Positions 5,614 through 7,453 of a stretch of 7,453 nucleotides of DNA are shown piece by piece. The notes beneath the pieces were generated by a model. The model made no database searches, was not told where the DNA came from, and saw nothing but the letters and a program-made list of their open reading frames with translations. The translations under genes were made by a program, and so were the position numbers. Each line of letters opens with the position of its first letter. Within the stretch, counting starts at the first letter, position 1. The stretch is from NCBI GenBank assembly GCA_012513625.1, contig JAAZBW010000140.1:1-7453 (forward strand), read 5' to 3'. This DNA is from Actinomycetales bacterium (GTDB lineage Bacteria; Actinomycetota; Actinomycetes; Actinomycetales; Actinomycetaceae).

Positions 5614-5955
5614 ATGAGTGTTTACGGCTGGAAGATCCAGAACGAGGCGATGCCCACGCACATCACCTCTGCGCAGCAGCTGCACAGCGAGATCATCGGC
5701 GAGCTCAACGAGCTCCTGAAGGCCGGGGAGGCCTACTGCGAGACATTCATCGGAGCCGGAGCGGAAGCGTGGAAGCACTTCTCCACCGAGGTGCAGTCCG
5801 CGGTGGACCTGACGAACGCCGCGTTCGCCTCCCACACGAACGCGAACGCGGACGTGCACACGATGCTCGCCAACCAGGTGGACGAGCAGACGTCGAACGC
5901 GAACACCACCCGCACGGGAACCGATACCAACACCGGCGCCGGCTGGGCGTTCTGA
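5614..5955 (+). CDS. WXG100-superfamily-like small protein, first of the pair (EsxB-like position)
   Basis: This 113-residue protein has no signal peptide and the make-up of a WXG100/ESAT-6-like helical hairpin. One helix covers about 17-44, a turn about 46-52, and a second helix about 53-92. At the turn it has W53-K54-H55 instead of W-x-G, so the signature is only partly kept. The tail 94-110 is rich in Asn, Thr and Gly, probably disordered, and the chain ends in hydrophobic GWAF. No YxxxD/E export motif is found. It is followed after 29 bp by a second small gene of the same type, as in esx pairs that form heterodimers, and a convergent EccC-type ATPase lies just beyond. It is probably a type VII secretion substrate. 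The assignment rests on size, helix pattern and context rather than on close identity. Confidence 0.7.
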   Translation: MSVYGWKIQNEAMPTHITSAQQLHSEIIGELNELLKAGEAYCETFIGAGAEAWKHFSTEVQSAVDLTNAAFASHTNANADVHTMLANQVDEQTSNANTTRTGTDTNTGAGWAF

Positions 5956-5969
5956 CCACACCCGTTTCG

Positions 5970-5975
5970 AAAGGA
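5970..5975 (+). promoter_or_regulatory. Shine-Dalgarno site of the second WXG100-like gene
   Basis: AAAGGA lies 9 nt before ATG 5985-5987 in the 29-bp gap between the two genes, so the second gene is translated from its own site rather than by overlap coupling. Confidence 0.75.
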
Positions 5976-5984
5976 CCCACGAAT

Positions 5985-6287
5985 ATGCAGATCACCGGTT
6001 ACGGAATCAACGAGGGTGAGGGCGCGGTCACGAGGATCCGCCAGATCCAGGCGAACCTCGACACGCTGTATGCGGGCGAGAACCAGAGTTACGAGGGTAC
6101 CCGCGCGGAGTTCCACCTCTCGGTTGCCGTGGACGAGATGGATGTGAACCAGGACATGCTCCGGCAGGCGGAGCAGAAGACCATCGCCGCCATCGAGGCA
6201 CTCGTCGGTGCCACCACCAAGAACAATGACATCGCCGAGCAGGCCATCCAGATGGGACGGACGATCGCGTCCAACATCCGCGCCTGA
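5985..6287 (+). CDS. WXG100-superfamily-like small protein, second of the pair (EsxA-like)
   Basis: This protein is exactly 100 residues, the classic length for the family, with no signal peptide. Helix one covers about 12-32. The turn carries Y36-E37-G38, a W-to-Y version of the W-x-G motif at the usual position near residue 40, and helix two runs about 40-98. The protein has no Trp and no Cys. The long second helix is rich in Ala, Gln and Ile, as expected for a hairpin that packs against a partner. It lacks a YxxxD/E tail motif, so the partner encoded just upstream would carry the export signal if one exists. Both genes share one promoter and end at the strong hairpin 8 bp downstream. Type VII secretion substrate or dimer partner is inferred. 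Confidence 0.72.
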   Translation: MQITGYGINEGEGAVTRIRQIQANLDTLYAGENQSYEGTRAEFHLSVAVDEMDVNQDMLRQAEQKTIAAIEALVGATTKNNDIAEQAIQMGRTIASNIRA

Positions 6288-6294
6288 CGGACCG

Positions 6295-6333
6295 AGCAGG
6301 GGGGCGGGCGCCACGGGCGCCCGCCCCCCTGCT
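6295..6333. terminator. Perfect 18-bp hairpin, bidirectional terminator between the WXG100 operon and the EccC-like gene
   Basis: The arm 6295-6312 (AGCAGGGGGGCGGGCGCC) is fully complementary to 6316-6333, with loop ACG. It lies 8 bp after the stop of the second WXG100-like gene and 37 bp past the stop of the opposing ATPase gene. The stem is GC-rich without a following T-run, as is common for actinobacterial terminators. Since the stem is symmetrical it should act on both strands. Confidence 0.85.
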
Positions 6334-6369
6334 GTCTGCCCGCCGATCCCCGGGCGGAGAACATCCCGC

Positions 6370-7453
6370 TCAGCTGGTGGGCAGCACGAACTGGACGATC
6401 TCCGGCGCGTACCCGGAGCGGATGACCTGGCCGCGGCCCGGGGGCATCTTCGTGGGCCGGACATTGCCGAGCAGCATGCCCTCGGCGCGGTCACCCGAGA
6501 GCTGGACGCCCACGGCTCCCGAGTCACGGAGGGCGGAGAAGCCGGCGTCGAACAGGGCGCGGCTCGCCCCCTGGATCCGTCGGGTGAGGAAGATCTGGAA
6601 CCTGATCTCCGCACTGAGCGCGATGTGGCGGCGGAGCTCGCCGAGCAGGTTGGTGCCTGCCATCTGGATCATGTCGTAGTCGTCCATCACCATGAGGATG
6701 CGGGGCTTGCCTGCCATCGTCTCGGCGGAGTCCTGGCTCTCCACGGTGCGCGGCACCCGTGAATCGAGATCAGGGATGATGCCCTGGACGAGTCCTCCCG
6801 CCACTGCCACCGAGCTGGCGTAGCCGCCCACATACTCCGGGGGGAATACATCCCGGAGGTTCCGCTTCGGATCGAACACGGCGATCACAAGCTCATTTGG
6901 GGTGTGGCGGGCGAGCATCTGCTCCACGAGGTACTTCAGGAGCGTGGTCTTTCCGGTTTCCGATTCGCCGAGCACCATCACGTTGGCGTCGCGGTCGAGC
7001 AGGTCGAAGTAGTGGGTCTTCACCGAGGACTCCTCGAGACCCACCGGTACGAGCTCCGGTCGGAGCGGGTCCGGACGCAGGTCTGCCGGCGTCACGATGC
7101 GCGGCAGGAGCCGGACCTGGCGGGCGCGTCCCGTGGTGGAGGCCGCGATGGCGGCGGTTGCCTCCCGGATGCCGCGCGAGAGGTCGTCGGTGTCCGCCAC
7201 CGCGTCGATCCGGGGGAGGGCGGCGTGCGCGAAGAGCTCGCCCGCGATCATGGAACGGCCCGGGCGGTCCTCCGGCATCCGCTCGGCGGCCTTCCGCCCG
7301 AACTGGGAATCCATGGGGTCGGTGAGCCGCATCTCGATCCGGCCGGGGAAGGAGGAGGCGAGGTTGAACCGGATGTCGGTGCTCTTGGAGCCGGTGACCA
7401 CGAACCGGATGCCGTAGGCCGGACCGCGGGTGGCGAGTGTCTTCAACTGGTCA
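6370..7453 (-). CDS. eccC: Type VII secretion ATPase EccC (FtsK/SpoIIIE-like), C-terminal part; 5' end outside window
   Basis: EccC is the membrane-anchored motor of ESX/type VII secretion, with tandem FtsK-like ATPase domains. The frame is open to the window edge, so the first codon seen (around TTG 7446) is internal. Counting from that codon, residues 1-115 hold the end of the preceding ATPase domain (GPAYGIRFVVTGS, GRIEMRLTDPMDSQFGRKA, RPGRSM, ALPRID). Residues 116-358 are the last domain, with Walker A GESETGKTT (160-168), Walker B LMVMDD (251-256), FLTRR (286-290) and GDRAEGMLLG (318-327). It ends at TGA 6370-6372 without further domains. In Thermomonospora curvata EccC the third domain binds the C-terminus of EsxB, so the upstream-facing small genes are natural partners. 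The gene converges on them instead of being co-transcribed. Other ecc genes, if present, lie outside. Confidence 0.9.
   Translation of the reverse strand, partial: DQLKTLATRGPAYGIRFVVTGSKSTDIRFNLASSFPGRIEMRLTDPMDSQFGRKAAERMPEDRPGRSMIAGELFAHAALPRIDAVADTDDLSRGIREATAAIAASTTGRARQVRLLPRIVTPADLRPDPLRPELVPVGLEESSVKTHYFDLLDRDANVMVLGESETGKTTLLKYLVEQMLARHTPNELVIAVFDPKRNLRDVFPPEYVGGYASSVAVAGGLVQGIIPDLDSRVPRTVESQDSAETMAGKPRILMVMDDYDMIQMAGTNLLGELRRHIALSAEIRFQIFLTRRIQGASRALFDAGFSALRDSGAVGVQLSGDRAEGMLLGNVRPTKMPPGRGQVIRSGYAPEIVQFVLPTS

Noticed and set aside
4723..5961. 412-residue minus-strand ORF across trmI and the first small gene
   Set aside because: Ser/Arg-rich shadow frame; both plus-strand genes beneath it are supported by motifs or Shine-Dalgarno sites.

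Overview
The window is GC-rich (roughly 70% by eye) and comes from an actinobacterium. It begins inside a mycothiol-biosynthesis gene (mshC), carries the PAC2 / RecB-like nuclease / TrmI gene set familiar from the actinobacterial proteasome neighbourhood, and ends in a type VII (ESX/WXG100) secretion locus. Most genes appear to lack a ribosome-binding site and to start right at a -10 box, which also fits Actinobacteria. I cannot name a genus safely; a proteasome-lacking lineage of Actinomycetales or Micrococcales would fit.

Layout. (1) 2-577 (+) is the C-terminal half of MshC, the Cys:GlcN-Ins ligase. (2) 578-840 lies between convergent genes and holds an array of seven degenerate 33-34 bp repeat units, three forward and four inverted, facing each other, with an imperfect stem-loop at the junction. 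(3) 841-1671 (-) is a PAC2-family protein. (4) 1797-2489 (+) is a HAD-superfamily phosphatase, divergent from PAC2. (5) 2464-3291 (-) is a RecB/Cas4-like PD-(D/E)XK nuclease with a probable Fe-S cluster; its 3' end overlaps the HAD gene by 26 bp. (6) 3352-4443 (+) is a membrane site-2 protease (peptidase M50) with a degenerate CBS-like tail, divergent from the nuclease. (7) 4454-5497 (+) is TrmI, the tRNA m1A58 methyltransferase. (8) 5614-5955 and 5985-6287 (+) are two small WXG100-superfamily-like proteins in a two-gene operon with its own promoter and good Shine-Dalgarno sites. (9) 6295-6333 is an 18-bp perfect hairpin serving as a bidirectional terminator. (10) 6370-7453 (-) is the C-terminal part of an EccC-type FtsK/SpoIIIE ATPase, running off the window.

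How they fit together. The first five complete genes are housekeeping functions: protein quality control, small-molecule phosphatase, DNA repair, membrane proteolysis and tRNA modification. Each appears to be expressed from its own leaderless promoter, a TANNNT box 6-7 nt upstream of the start codon. The last three genes are a secretion module: two small paired helical-hairpin proteins as likely substrates, and the ATPase whose last domain is expected to recognise them. In many actinobacteria the genes after trmI are those of the Pup-proteasome system (Mpa/ARC, Dop, Pup). None is seen here, and the secretion locus occupies that place.

Most noteworthy are the facing repeat array between mshC and PAC2, the run of five leaderless starts, and the divergent WXG100 pair (W-K-H and Y-E-G in place of W-x-G), which is encoded convergently to its putative ATPase.
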